A model generated the notes under the pieces. The model made no database searches. It worked only from the letters and a program-made list of their open reading frames with translations, and was not told where the DNA came from. From positions 63,704,186 through 63,768,185 of the forward strand of contig CM056743.1 of assembly GCA_029851415.1 (NCBI GenBank): 64,000 nucleotides of DNA, written 5' to 3'. Source of the DNA: Eretmocerus hayati (lineage: Eukaryota > Arthropoda > Insecta > Hymenoptera > Aphelinidae). Every line of letters starts with the position of its first letter. The first letter of the stretch is position 1. This document shows positions 21,498-31,692 of this stretch, in pieces. The position numbers and the translations under genes were made by a program.

Positions 21498-24400
21498 CTT
21501 CATCCAAGCCAACCTCAGGAAGAGCGGGGACGCAGACGATCTCCTACACGCTGTAGCCAAAGAAGGAGGGATCGATGTTCTGATTATCTCCGAACCGCCT
21601 CGGAAGCGCGAATTTTCTCGATCCACATTCGATCACTGGAGGACAGCCGTAATCCAGATCATGAATCCTGCGATCCGTGAGACTGGACCAGCTGTTAGTG
21701 GCCGCGGTTTTGCTCGAAAGACCATAGAGGGCACAGCAGTCTACAGCTGCTACTATTCGCCGTCGCTCAAGATACACGAATTCGAAGACGAGCTCCATGA
21801 CCTAGAAGAGGATGTGAGGCAATGGGGGGCCCAGTTATAATCGCGGGGGATTTCAACTCCAAGGAACCGACTTGGAGCGGGGGGCCGCGTGATAGACGGG
21901 GGTTAATACTCGCTGATGCCATGGAGGCATTGGGATTAGTGCTCGCGAACGAGACGGGGGTTATCACCTACTACCGACACGACACTCGGTCCAGGGAGGG
22001 AGGTTCGTCTTCGGTCCTCGACCTGACGTTCATGAGCCCGTCGCTCATGGGACGTATGACATCGTGGGAGGTTCTGGACACGGAAACATTGAGTGACCAT
22101 CGACATATTCGGTTTCGGCTTAGGACTGACAGACAGAGACAGACGACACACAGACCGCGACCGACGGGGTGGCAGGTACGCAAGCTGGATGAGGGGAAAT
22201 TCCGGGAATCGATAGGAACAGCCGAAGATCTCCCGATGAACATCACCGCGGACGAGGCTGTGGATATGGTGACGACCACCATCACAAGAGCTTGTGACGC
22301 ATCGATGCCTCGCAAGACAACATCATGCTTTTGGAGGAAACCAGAGTACTGGATCACCGACGAGATAAAAGCCCTACGAAGAACGAGCAATAAGAAGAGG
22401 AGAACCGCGTGGCGATCAAGGAAACTAAAACGACCATCACTGGGGGAAGATGATAGGGCGTACAGAGAAGCAAAGAAGGCTCTCGTTCTAGCCATCCGGA
22501 GAAGCAAAGAGAAGTGCTGGGGTGAATTGTGCGACATGGTTAATGGAGACCCGTGGGGCACGCCATACCGCGTGGTCATGTCCAAGGTCCGACCCCGGAG
22601 GGGCAACCCAGCACCGACTGATGCAGCTACCTTGCGCAGCATCGTGGAAGACCTCTTTCCAGCAGGAGAACCCAGAGTGACATTCCCTCCCGAGAGCGAA
22701 GATCCCATCCCGCTCTTTACTATGCAAGAGCTACTCATAGCGGCGAAGAGGCTGCCAAACGGCAAGGCCCCTGGCCTGGACGGCATTCCAAACGAGGCTC
22801 TGAAACTGGTCTTCAAATACAACCCAGATTTACTCCTCGACCTCTTCAACATCTGTCTGAGCGCGGGAAATTTCCCGGATAAGTGGAAACGCCAGAAGCT
22901 GGTCCTGATACCTAAAGGTCAAGGAGGTCAACGCCCTCTCAGCATGCTCGACAATATCGGGAAAATGTACGAGAGGATGGTGCTCAACAGGGTGGAAAAA
23001 GCCTACGAAGAGAGCGGCGGGCTATCACCAATGCAGTTTGGGTTCCGGAAGGGACGGAGCACTGTGCACGCGATCGAGGAGGTCCAAGAGCGGGTTCAAG
23101 CGTCGGTAGGGAACCCATACCAAGGAAGAGGAGGATTCTGTGCCATTATTGCGTTGGACATAAAGAACGCGTTCAACTGCGCGAGCTGGGAGCGAGTCTA
23201 TCAATCCCAAGCAGGTAAAGTGCCGCCCTATCTACTAGCCATCACGAGTGACTATCTGCGGAACAGGACACTCGTGTACGACACCGACGAGGGACAAGAG
23301 ATCCGGAAACTGTCCGCCGGAATTGGACAGGGATCGGTTTCCGGGCCGTTCAACTGGAACACCCAGTACGACAGTTTACTGTCTATTGAACTGCCCGAAG
23401 GAGTCATAATAGTGGCTTTCGCGGACGACGCGGGGCTCATAGTCTGGTCCGACAACGAGGAACTCTTGGGTAGACGCGCAAACGAGGCGCTGGCCCGAGT
23501 CTACGAGTGGATGATCAGCAGGCTCCTAGAGCTTGCTGTCAAGAAGTGCGAAGCAATCGTGGTCACAAGACGCAGGAAGTTTGACTTGCCCCACTTTTAC
23601 ATCAACGGGCAAGAGATCCCACGCAAGACAGAGCTGAAATACCTCGGCGTATGGCTTGACGACAAGTGGTCGTTCAAGAAGCACATCCAGGAGGCCGCTC
23701 AAAAAGCGAGCAGGGTTGGTGCGGCGCTTCAACGGCTGATGCCGAATATCGGAGGACCCAAGGAAAAGAGGCGCGCACTTCTCAACACCGTCAGCACCTC
23801 TATCATGCTCTACGGTGCACCCGTGTGGGGAAAGAGAGTAGAGAAGACCATCATCGAGAAGAAGATGGGGCCTGTCCACCGGAGAGCGGCCCTGAGAAGT
23901 ATCCGTGCCTACCGCACCGTGTCAGGAGATGCGGCTTACGTATTGGCGAGTACACCGCCCATCCACTTGCTCGTCGCGGAGCGAGTGAGGATCTGGGACC
24001 GCCAGAAAGTGATCGGAGCCGAACGAGTACTCACCCCGACGATGAAGGAGATTATCCGCGACAACGAGAAGGAAACCACCCTTGAGCATTGGCAAACTGA
24101 GTGGGATTCGCCATTTGCGAACGGCAGATGGACGCACCGGCTGATCCGTGACGTAGCCAAGTGGGCGGAACGCACCCACGGAGAGATGGACTACTGGACG
24201 ACGCAGGCACTGAGCGATCATGGTTGCTTCGGTTCCTATCTAACCAGGTTCAAGAAGAGGACGACCCCAGCATGTCAGTCATGCGGGGATGAATGGGATG
24301 ACGCCGAACATGCCCTGTTCAAGTGCAGCGACACCCGGAGAGAGCGCGCCGAGCTGGATGAATGGCTGGGTGCTCAACTAACACCCGAGAATCTCGTCCC

Positions 24401-24521
24401 GTACTTGCTCCGCAACCAGGAGACATGGGATAGACTCACCGGATACATCAAGATGGTGATGACCCGCAAAGAGGAGAAAGAGAGGGAAGTAAGGCGCCTC
24501 GAAGTAGGCGAATCACAGTGA
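21490..24521 (+). pseudogene. R1-like ORF2 in copy 2, one-base frameshift
   Basis: The reading begins MASFIQANLRKS at 21490. It is open through the endonuclease N-terminus up to VRQWGAQL and a stop at 21838-21840. From about 21825 the reading continues in another frame with the rest of the endonuclease, the reverse transcriptase (FADDAGLIVW near 23420) and the CQSCGDEWDDAEHALFKC knuckle to the stop at 24521. The cause is visible: a run of seven G in copy 1 (17612-17618) is six G here (21824-21829). Apart from this, all catalytic motifs are present. Confidence 0.9.
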
Positions 24522-24984
24522 CTCTGCCGATTGAAACAGAAGAGGTCCAAATGATTCCAGGAGGAATCTGAACTGAAGAGGGAAGAAAGAAGAAAGAAGA
24601 GAGAAGAAAGAAGAAAGAGAGGGAACAATGGAGAATGAAGACAGAAGATGCCGACAAGTGGCCGAAGAGAGAAGATGGAAAAGAGGAACGCTCGCAATCG
24701 AGCGCGAGACATGCCGCTCATCCTGAAGTAATGCTCACGCGGTTCCGGGATGAGATGGTAGGTGCAGGTGGATCTCCTTCTTGATTGCCCGATGCCCTAG
24801 GTATCGGACATCGAGGGGAGAGGGATATTACACGGCCGGGCCCACCTCTCGGTGGGCCCCACCCAAACCCGTGTCCCGCCTGGTATGGCCTGCGTGGGCT
24901 ATGCGTAGTCCGCGTAAGCTGAACCAGTCCGGTGTCTGGGGACGGATCCGAGGGATCCTGAGGCAGATTTTGCCCTCTAACCAC

Positions 24985-25023
<39 letters not shown>

Positions 25024-25051
<28 letters not shown>
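25024..25051 (+). repeat. (GA)n microsatellite, 3' flank of R1-like pair
   Basis: About 14 GA units follow the poly(A) of copy 2. With the (AG)n tract at 15015-15121 it brackets the tandem pair. Confidence 0.85.
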
Positions 25052-25055
<4 letters not shown>

Positions 25056-25061
25056 AGATAA

Positions 25062-25325
25062 AGGTGATGACAGATAAAGCGCTACGCCACGATTTTGCGC
25101 CACGCCACGACGCGCTATCGCACGCCACGACCCAAAAATTCATTCCAGCGAATCCAACCATCGATGGATTTGTTTTATTCCCATAATCCATGATTGATAC
25201 TGTAACAATAAATCTAATCCATCGATGGTCGGGTTTGCTGGAATGAGTTTTTGGGTCGTTGCGTGCGATAGCGCGTCGTGGCGTGGCGCAAAATCGTAGC
25301 GTAGCGCTTTATTTGTCATCACCCT
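25062..25325. mobile_element. Palindromic MITE, about 264 bp
   Basis: Two arms of about 110-120 bp are nearly perfect inverted copies. The outer left end reads GGTGATGACAGATAAAGCG and the right end reads the inverted GGTGATGACAAATAAAGCG. The arms contain CGCCACGCCACGACGCGC and CCATCGATGGATT blocks and a short AT-rich centre near 25180. No coding capacity. A GATGACAGATAAAG phrase is also repeated just outside the left end. Confidence 0.7.
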
Positions 25326-25687
25326 AAAGTTCTGAGAACGGCGCGACGGCGCGCGTTTTTATTCGAAGCATCAGACAAATACAATTTGACAAGACCGCTA
25401 AGCAGCCAAATTCGGATATACCAGTGTTGATTTGAAACTTGCAAGATTAGCATCAACACATTTGTTGCATAGTCGATTTCTTGTCATTTCATTTCGGTAT
25501 TGCAGTGGACTCTCGTACACTGGCAAACATATCCGGATTGGAGCGAAATCTTTCTCAGTTAATTGTTGCTCTGGGCAACGTAAATCACCATGGAAGATTT
25601 AATTCGGGGCGCTTTTGGAGCCATCACGGGTTTTGAAAGATTGGAAAATGAATAATCTCGCCCACCGGCGCAGCGGGTCCCGCCCTA
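25326..25687. other. No recognisable feature
   Basis: Short spacer between two inverted-repeat elements. It contains an alternating CGGCGCGACGGCGCGCG segment near 25336 and no frame or repeat I can identify. Confidence 0.5.
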
Positions 25688-28600
25688 GGGCCCGTATTCT
25701 AAATTTTGCGCCTAGAATTTGCCGGCAAATTTTACCGCAAAATTTGCTGGCATCGCACATTAGTAAACATTTCACGTCTGCTCAAACAATTTTTATTACT
25801 CTGAAAACGTGCGATTTCGGAATGTTTCAAGGGGGGAAATTGTAGCTTTTGACATGCAGAATCCGAATCCTTTTCCCTCGAAGAGCCTCTCCAACTCATA
25901 CGCCCATGGCTAGCGAAAAACCGCAAAAATACTGCAAAAACAACAGTATTAAGGGTTTAACTCAGAGGGGAAGCAATTTGAGCAAATTTTCATGAGGAAC
26001 AAAATTGTTTCATTTTTCAATACAAAATCGATGGTATGGTTGATTTTCCTTAAAAAGCCAATTTTTTTGGTTTTTTCTCATTTTGGAGGCTTTCCCGCCC
26101 GAATTTCGGAATGCACATTGCGGCAATCGAAAGAGCGGAAAATTTTACGTCGAAATATGTATTCGAAAAATTTTCTCTAAATTGACCCAGTGTGACGTGA
26201 ACTCGAAAAAAGAAGCGAAAACCTAAAAAACGCTTGGGAGACCACAAAAAGCTCTTGTAGCTCAAAAAAGAAGCAAGTTACGCAAATTTTGATGAGGAAC
26301 AAAGTTATTGCATTTCTTAGTATAAATTAGGCATTTTATCTGGTTTTCCAAAAAAAGCCATTTTTGGGGGGTTTTGGCCACTCTTGAGGCTTTTTCAGCC
26401 GGATTCCAAAATTTCGACTGCGGCAATCGAAAGAACAGAAAATTTTACGTCAAAATATGTATTTCAAATTTTTTTCACATCCACCCTGATTGCCGAGAAC
26501 CAGAGGAATGAAGAAAAAATGGGAAAAAAGGCATGGGAGACCACAAAAAGCTCTTGTAGCTCAAAAAAGAAGCAATTTACGCAAATTTTGATGAGGAACA
26601 AAGTTATTGCATTTCTTAGTATAAATTAGGCATTTTATCTGGTTTTCCAAAAAAAGCCATTTTGGGGGGTTTTGGCCACTCTTGAGGCTTTTTCAGCCGG
26701 ATTCCAAAATTTCGACTGCGGCAATCGAAAGAACAGAAAATTTCACGTCAAAATATGTATTTCAAATTTTTTTCACATCCACCCTGATTGCCGAGAACCA
26801 GAGGAATGAAGCAAAAATGGGGGAAAACGCTTGGGAGACCACAAAAAGCTCTTGTAGCTCAAAAAAGAAGCAATTTACGCAAATTTTGATGAGGAACAAA
26901 GTTATTGCATTTCTTAGTATAAATTAGGCATTTTATCTGGTTTTCCAAAAAAAGCCATTTTTGGGGGGTTTTGGCCACTCTTGAGGCTTTTTCAGCCGGA
27001 TTCCAAAATTTCGACTGCGGCAATCGAAAGAACAGAAAATTTCACGTCAAAATATGTATTTCAAATTTTTTTCACATCCACCCTGATTGCCGAGAACCAG
27101 AGGAATGAAGCAAAAATGGGGGAAAACGCTTGGGAGACCACAAAAAGCTCTTGTTGCTTGAAAAAGAAGCGATTTGCGCAAATTTTGATGAGGAACAAAG
27201 TTATTGCATTCTTTAGTATAAATCAGGCAGTTCATCTGGTTTTCCAGAAGAAGCCATATTTTGGGGGTTTTGGCCACTTTTGAGGCTTTTTCAGCCGGAT
27301 TCCAAAATTTCGACTGCGGGAACCGAAAGAGCAAAAAATTTTACATTGAAATGGGTTTCTCAACATTTTCCTTCCATCCACTATGAGCGGTATGCAACAG
27401 TTGAGCGGAGTACGAGTGATGAAAATCTCTGAGAACTCAGAAAAGGTCGTTGTAACTTTCAACGGAAGGAAAGTATCACCCCTGTTTCTGGCATGAAGCA
27501 TTTAAAATGTTTACACGCTACAACTCGTGGACAATCAATCTAGGATTCAGTCATACATTCATTGCATCATTTATTGTATTCACACCATTAATTTCTAAAA
27601 ATCAGAATCAGAAAAATGAAAATACTTTTGGTATGGTGATCACAGTAATTCAACTAGAGTTATAATTCGTTAGTTCGAGTGCGACTGATTTGCCAAAGCT
27701 GACAAAGGTTAACTGAAACTCGTTTCGGAGCAATTTCAGTTTCAAACATCATACACAAATGTTTCCTCCGTGTCTCTAATTGCATGCACTCTACGAGGTT
27801 TTTGAGAATTCAACCGGATAATGGACGAGTGTGTGAACTAGCTGGACATGGTTTTTCCTAAATCTATATCCAACTGCATCATAACCACTAATACAACTAC
27901 ATAAGCCGATAAATTACTAATTATCTTGATAGAGTGTGTCGGATAATCAACAAAAGTTTCACGCTGATTCAGGCAGTTATTCTGAGTGTATCCACCATCG
28001 AATAATCCTCGAGTTGGCATCCGTGAAAATCTTTCAAATTCACATCAAGACGTGAAATTTCCCGATCTCTCGATTGCCGCAATCGAAATTTTGAAATCCG
28101 GATGAAAAAGCCTCAAAATTGGTCAAAACTCTAAAAAAATAGATTTGATTTTGGAAACCAGATCAACTAACTGATTTGTCCTAAAAAATTCAATCACTCT
28201 GTACCGAATGAAAATTCGCGTAAATCGCTTCTTTTTCAAGCAACAAGAGCTTTTTGTGGTCTCCCAAGCGTTTTCCCCCATTTTTGCTTCATTCCTCTGG
28301 TTCTCGGCAATCAGGGTGGATGTGAAAAAAATTTGAAATACATATTTTGACGTGAAATTTTCTGTTCTTTCGATTGCCGCAGTCGAAATTTTGGAATCCG
28401 GCTGAAAAAGCCTCAAGAGTGGCCAAAACCCCCCAAAAATGGCTTTTTTTGGAAAACCAGATAAAATGCCTAATTTATACTAAGAAATGCAATAACTTTG
28501 TTCCTCATCAAAATTTGCGTAAATTGCTTCTTTTTTGAGCTACAAGAGCTTTTTGTGGTCTCCCATGCCTTTTTTCCCATTTTTTCTTCATTCCTCTGGT

Positions 28601-29567
28601 TCTCGGCAATCAGGGTGGATGTGAAAAAAATTTGAAATACATATTTTGACGTGAAATTTTCTGTTCTTTCGATTGCCGCAGTCGAAATTTTGGAATCCGG
28701 CTGAAAAAGCCTCAAGAGTGGCCAAAACCCCCCAAAAATGGCTTTTTTTGGAAAACCAGATAAAATGCCTAATTTATACTAAGAAATGCAATAACTTTGT
28801 TCCTCATCAAAATTTGCGTAACTTGCTTCTTTTTTGAGCTACAAGAGCTTTTTGTGGTCTCCCAAGCGTTTTTTAGGTTTTCGCTTCTTTTTTCGAGTTC
28901 ACGTCACACTGGGTCAATTTAGAGAAAATTTTTCGAATACATATTTCGACGTAAAATTTTCCGCTCTTTCGATTGCCGCAATGTGCATTCCGAAATTCGG
29001 GCGGAAAAGCCTCCAAAATGAGAAAAAACCAAAAAAATTGGCTTTTTCAGGAAAATCAACCATACCATCGATTTTGTATTGAAAAATGAAACAATTTTGT
29101 TCCTCATGAAAATTTGCTCAAATTGCTTCCCCTCTGAGTTAAACCCTTAATACTGTTGTTTTTGCAGTATTTTTGCGGTTTTTCGCTAGCCATGGGCGTA
29201 TGAGTTGGAGAGGCTCTTCGAGGGAAAAGGATTCGGATTCTGCATGTCAAAAGCTACAATTTCCCCCCTTGAAACATTCCGAAATCGCACGTTTTCAGAG
29301 TAATAAAAATTGTTTGAGCAGACGTGAAATGTTTACTAATGTGCATCGGTGGTGCTCTGACGGTAACCTGTAAAATTTGCAGCATTTGCTACAGTTTGCC
29401 GTCGCTGTTTGCCTTTTTTTCCGGCGAACTCCATCGGCAACGCAAACACGGCAGACTGCAGCAAATGCGGCAAATTTTACAGGTTTTCGACAGAGGGCCA
29501 CCGATGCCAGCAAATTTTGCGGAAAACTTTGCCGGAAAATTTTAATGCAAGAATTAGAATACGGCCC
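25688..29567. mobile_element. 3.9-kb foldback element with 299-bp unit ladder
   Basis: Ends are GGGCCCGTATTCTAA on the left and inverted GGGCCGTATTCTAA on the right. The left arm (25688 to about 27500) and right arm (about 28030-29567) are inverted copies. Inside each arm is a tandem array of about 298-299-bp units, recognisable by a phrase reading TCCAAAATTTCGACTGCGGC. Units start near 26098, 26399, 26697, 26996 and 27296 on the left and near 28093, 28393, 28693 and 28993 on the right, so the arms differ in unit number. The middle (27500-28030) is unique AT-rich sequence. No transposase is encoded. The organisation resembles Foldback/Galileo-type elements, but the superfamily is not assignable from the ends. 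Confidence 0.75.
29344..29501. mobile_element. Small palindromic insertion in the right foldback arm
   Basis: The left arm runs continuously from a CATTAGTAAAC phrase to TGCTGGCATCG near 25750. The matching place in the right arm is split by about 158-163 bp that begins CATCGGTGGTGCTCTG and ends in the inverted CAGAGGGCCACCGATG. Both of its halves contain CCTGTAAAATTTG-type inverted blocks. It is a MITE that entered after the foldback arms formed. Exact ends are ambiguous by a few bases because CGATG is shared with the target. Confidence 0.65.
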
Positions 29568-29778
29568 AAGCGAACGTGTAAAAATACCCATTTTCGCGAC
29601 ATCCCAAAGTCGAGCTGCATTTTACGATCTGTTACTCTGCTTCGACCGACCGGTGTATTTTGATGTTGTTTCACTCTTCCTATCATCCAGCTCGCTGAAC
29701 TATCTCGTAATTTGTTTAGAATATGAATTATATCTTGTAATTTTCGTGGGCAATGACTGAATTCCTTCGTTATCCATC
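29568..29778. other. Spacer between inverted-repeat elements
   Basis: About 210 bp with no recognisable gene or repeat. Confidence 0.5.
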
Positions 29779-30936
29779 ATCCCGATTAGAAATTGAATAG
29801 GGTTTGCCCGACAGAAATATAGGGGCCCATTTGGGATTCTTTAGGGGGCGCGTAGGGGAAACTACGGGAAACAGTCCGGCAATTCTACCCGGCGCTGACA
29901 GGGCCCAACGAAATTCCCGACAGTTTCCCTATTCTACGGTTGCCGTTCAGCTTTCCTATGGAAGCCCACAAGTCCCCCTATATCGAAATCCGCAGCAGCC
30001 GGATGAATGTTACAATTCATTAGCCTTCCTATTTTTTTAGTCTTCAATCCTTCATGTTTTTCTGTAAAAATGTTACGAGCAGCTCAGAGCCAGCGGTTGA
30101 AGCAGAGAAATTATAACTTGAAAAGGAAACTTGATTTTGGGATAGACAATCATCAAAAACGATGTTTTCAAGAAACATCAGAAGTTAGCAGGCATATATC
30201 TCAGCTGTCATCAGTGCCTGCTGAAGAATTACAGCAGATAAATGTTGAATCACACCAAGAATGAAAAATACTTTTTGGAACAGATTTTTTCCCCGATGAA
30301 AGCACTACTTGTGTTTTTAGCACTGGCGTGGCTTCAGAAGAAGTCATGACTTCTAGTAGTAGTTCTAGAGAATATGTATTTGCTGTGCTCATTACTCATT
30401 TTTATGGTTATAATAAGAACAAGTGTTATTTCAGACGTTACCTGAATAGAACTTCTATATTGTGTGATTTATGAATAATGGCAATGCCGTGCCTTGCACA
30501 CATTGTTGATGTACATACGTGCATTTTATACCTCTAAATAAATCGTGATACATTAATCCCTATAGTTTTCTTTCATAATACTTTCAACTCATCATTACTT
30601 AATTCATTACGAGGAAATAATGACGTTCATTTTAGAGTGGAATGTTAGAAAACGATGATTCCAATACGAGTCTATTCTCATCTGGAACTCTGTAATCCCA
30701 AAACGCGCAGCAGAAGCCACGCGAACTGTGTAGTTTGCGTAGCTCCTGCTGCGCGATTCCCTTTTTCTTACCCAACAGCTGCCGTACTCCCGCCCTATTC
30801 GTTTAGGGAACCTGTTGGGAAAACGCTTGGGGCCCTGTACGCGCCGGGTAGAATTGCCCTATGGGGTCCCTTTCCGTACTGACAGTTTCCCAGATGGGCC
30901 CCTATTTGCGCCCTACACTCGATTTCTAACCGGGAT
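29779..30936. mobile_element. TIR element carrying a coding-like fragment
   Basis: The ends are inverted repeats: ATCCCGATTAGAAATTGA on the left and the inverted ATCCCGGTTAGAAATCGA on the right. They continue into GGGGCCCATTTGGGA-type and CAATTCTACCCGGCGC blocks in each arm, which are about 150 bp long and diverged. The interior (about 29990-30600) is unrelated to the arms, holds a coding-like frame at 30070-30474 and a plus-strand AATAAA near 30537. This suggests host or transposon sequence captured between terminal repeats. Target duplication is unclear (possibly AT). Confidence 0.6.
30070..30474 (+). pseudogene. Coding-like fragment inside TIR element
   Basis: From ATG 30070 the frame runs 64 codons to a TGA at 30262-30264. 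It then stays open in the same frame for another 69 codons to TGA at 30472-30474, so a single nonsense codon may split a 134-codon reading. It begins with a basic, Gln/Arg/Lys-rich N-terminus (AAQSQRLKQRNYNLKRKLDF), passes a Ser-rich segment (EEVMTSSSSSREYV) and ends after a basic aromatic stretch. I do not recognise a family. It could be a captured exon or the residue of the element's own gene. Confidence 0.35.
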
Positions 30937-31692
30937 ATTCAATCTAGAAGGAGTTCAACGCAAATTCTCAGAAAATTCTCGAAAAGTGTAAATTTGGCTT
31001 TCACTGAACAGAGAATTGGATTTCTATGATTCTTTTCAGCGCGTTCCGCCATCCCCCCTCGAGCGATAGAAGCTGCTCTCTTTCATATTTTAGATAGAGT
31101 TCATCCAGTTTGAACTACAAATAATCCGTTTTATGCATGTTTTAACTAGGTGGGCTCATGAGCTCACTGGAGTTTCGGCGCAATAACTCTGCTCTCGCCT
31201 CCGATTGTTATGTTTTTTTTTACGGCTAGACCAAGAAGCTTTTAGTAATTATTGAAATGGCTGCACAAATTGAACCCCGAACCTCTAAGTGGCACATTCG
31301 TTTAGTAATTCACAGTCCCGTGTTTTTGAAAATTATCATCTCACCAAAGTGCAATACGAAAATAAAATGCTTGATTCACGGTCGGTCTCGATAGAATTAT
31401 CATTTCCAAATCTAATCTGCCATATGAATTCGCACAATTCACTTGTTCTTGCAGCTTTTATAAACCAGGCATCACGGACCGGCTGGCATGCATAAGTCTT
31501 CTGCCGGTATTGTATTTTTTCTCGAAGTTGAGTCAATAAATCTGTGTCTCTGTGGAAATAATAACGGTGAGTGAAATTTCCCGGATGCAATGTACGAAAT
31601 TCATCGAAGTTCACTCGGCACTAATCTCAAATTTTTCCTTCAGATTGAGAAATTCTATCACTATTAGCAAGAGGAAAATTCAAGAGCTCATA
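30937..31692. other. Upstream region of hAT-type transposase
   Basis: No gene is recognisable. If the hAT end at 34490 and the left end at 8686 belong together, this is internal hAT sequence upstream of the transposase. The transposase frame is open back to 31552 without an ATG that looks better than 31693. Confidence 0.35.

Larger units (their letters stand above)
20785..25023 (+). mobile_element. R1-like retrotransposon, copy 2, internally deleted and frameshifted
   Basis: The copy starts directly after the poly(A) of copy 1 with AACAAGGTGGGCTAACC, the same 17 bases as the 5' end of copy 1 (15124-15140). It then jumps to sequence matching 16590 onward in copy 1. About 1,449 bp of 5' UTR and ORF1 are missing, and the break lies in microhomology (GGTGGGCTAACC against GAGGGCTCACC). 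ORF2 has a one-base deletion. It ends in a 36-base poly(A) (24988-25023) followed by (GA)n. It is an inactive copy several percent diverged from copy 1. Confidence 0.88.

Noticed and set aside
24600..25103. Ser/Leu- and Phe-rich frames near the second R1-like tail
   Set aside because: They are translations of the poly(A), (GA)n and GAAGAAAG stretches on the other strand.
26384..28715. Repeated 81-100-codon frames in the 25.7-29.6 kb foldback
   Set aside because: Each lies in a 299-bp tandem unit and appears on both strands because of the inverted arms. No domain, and unit duplication explains the repetition.
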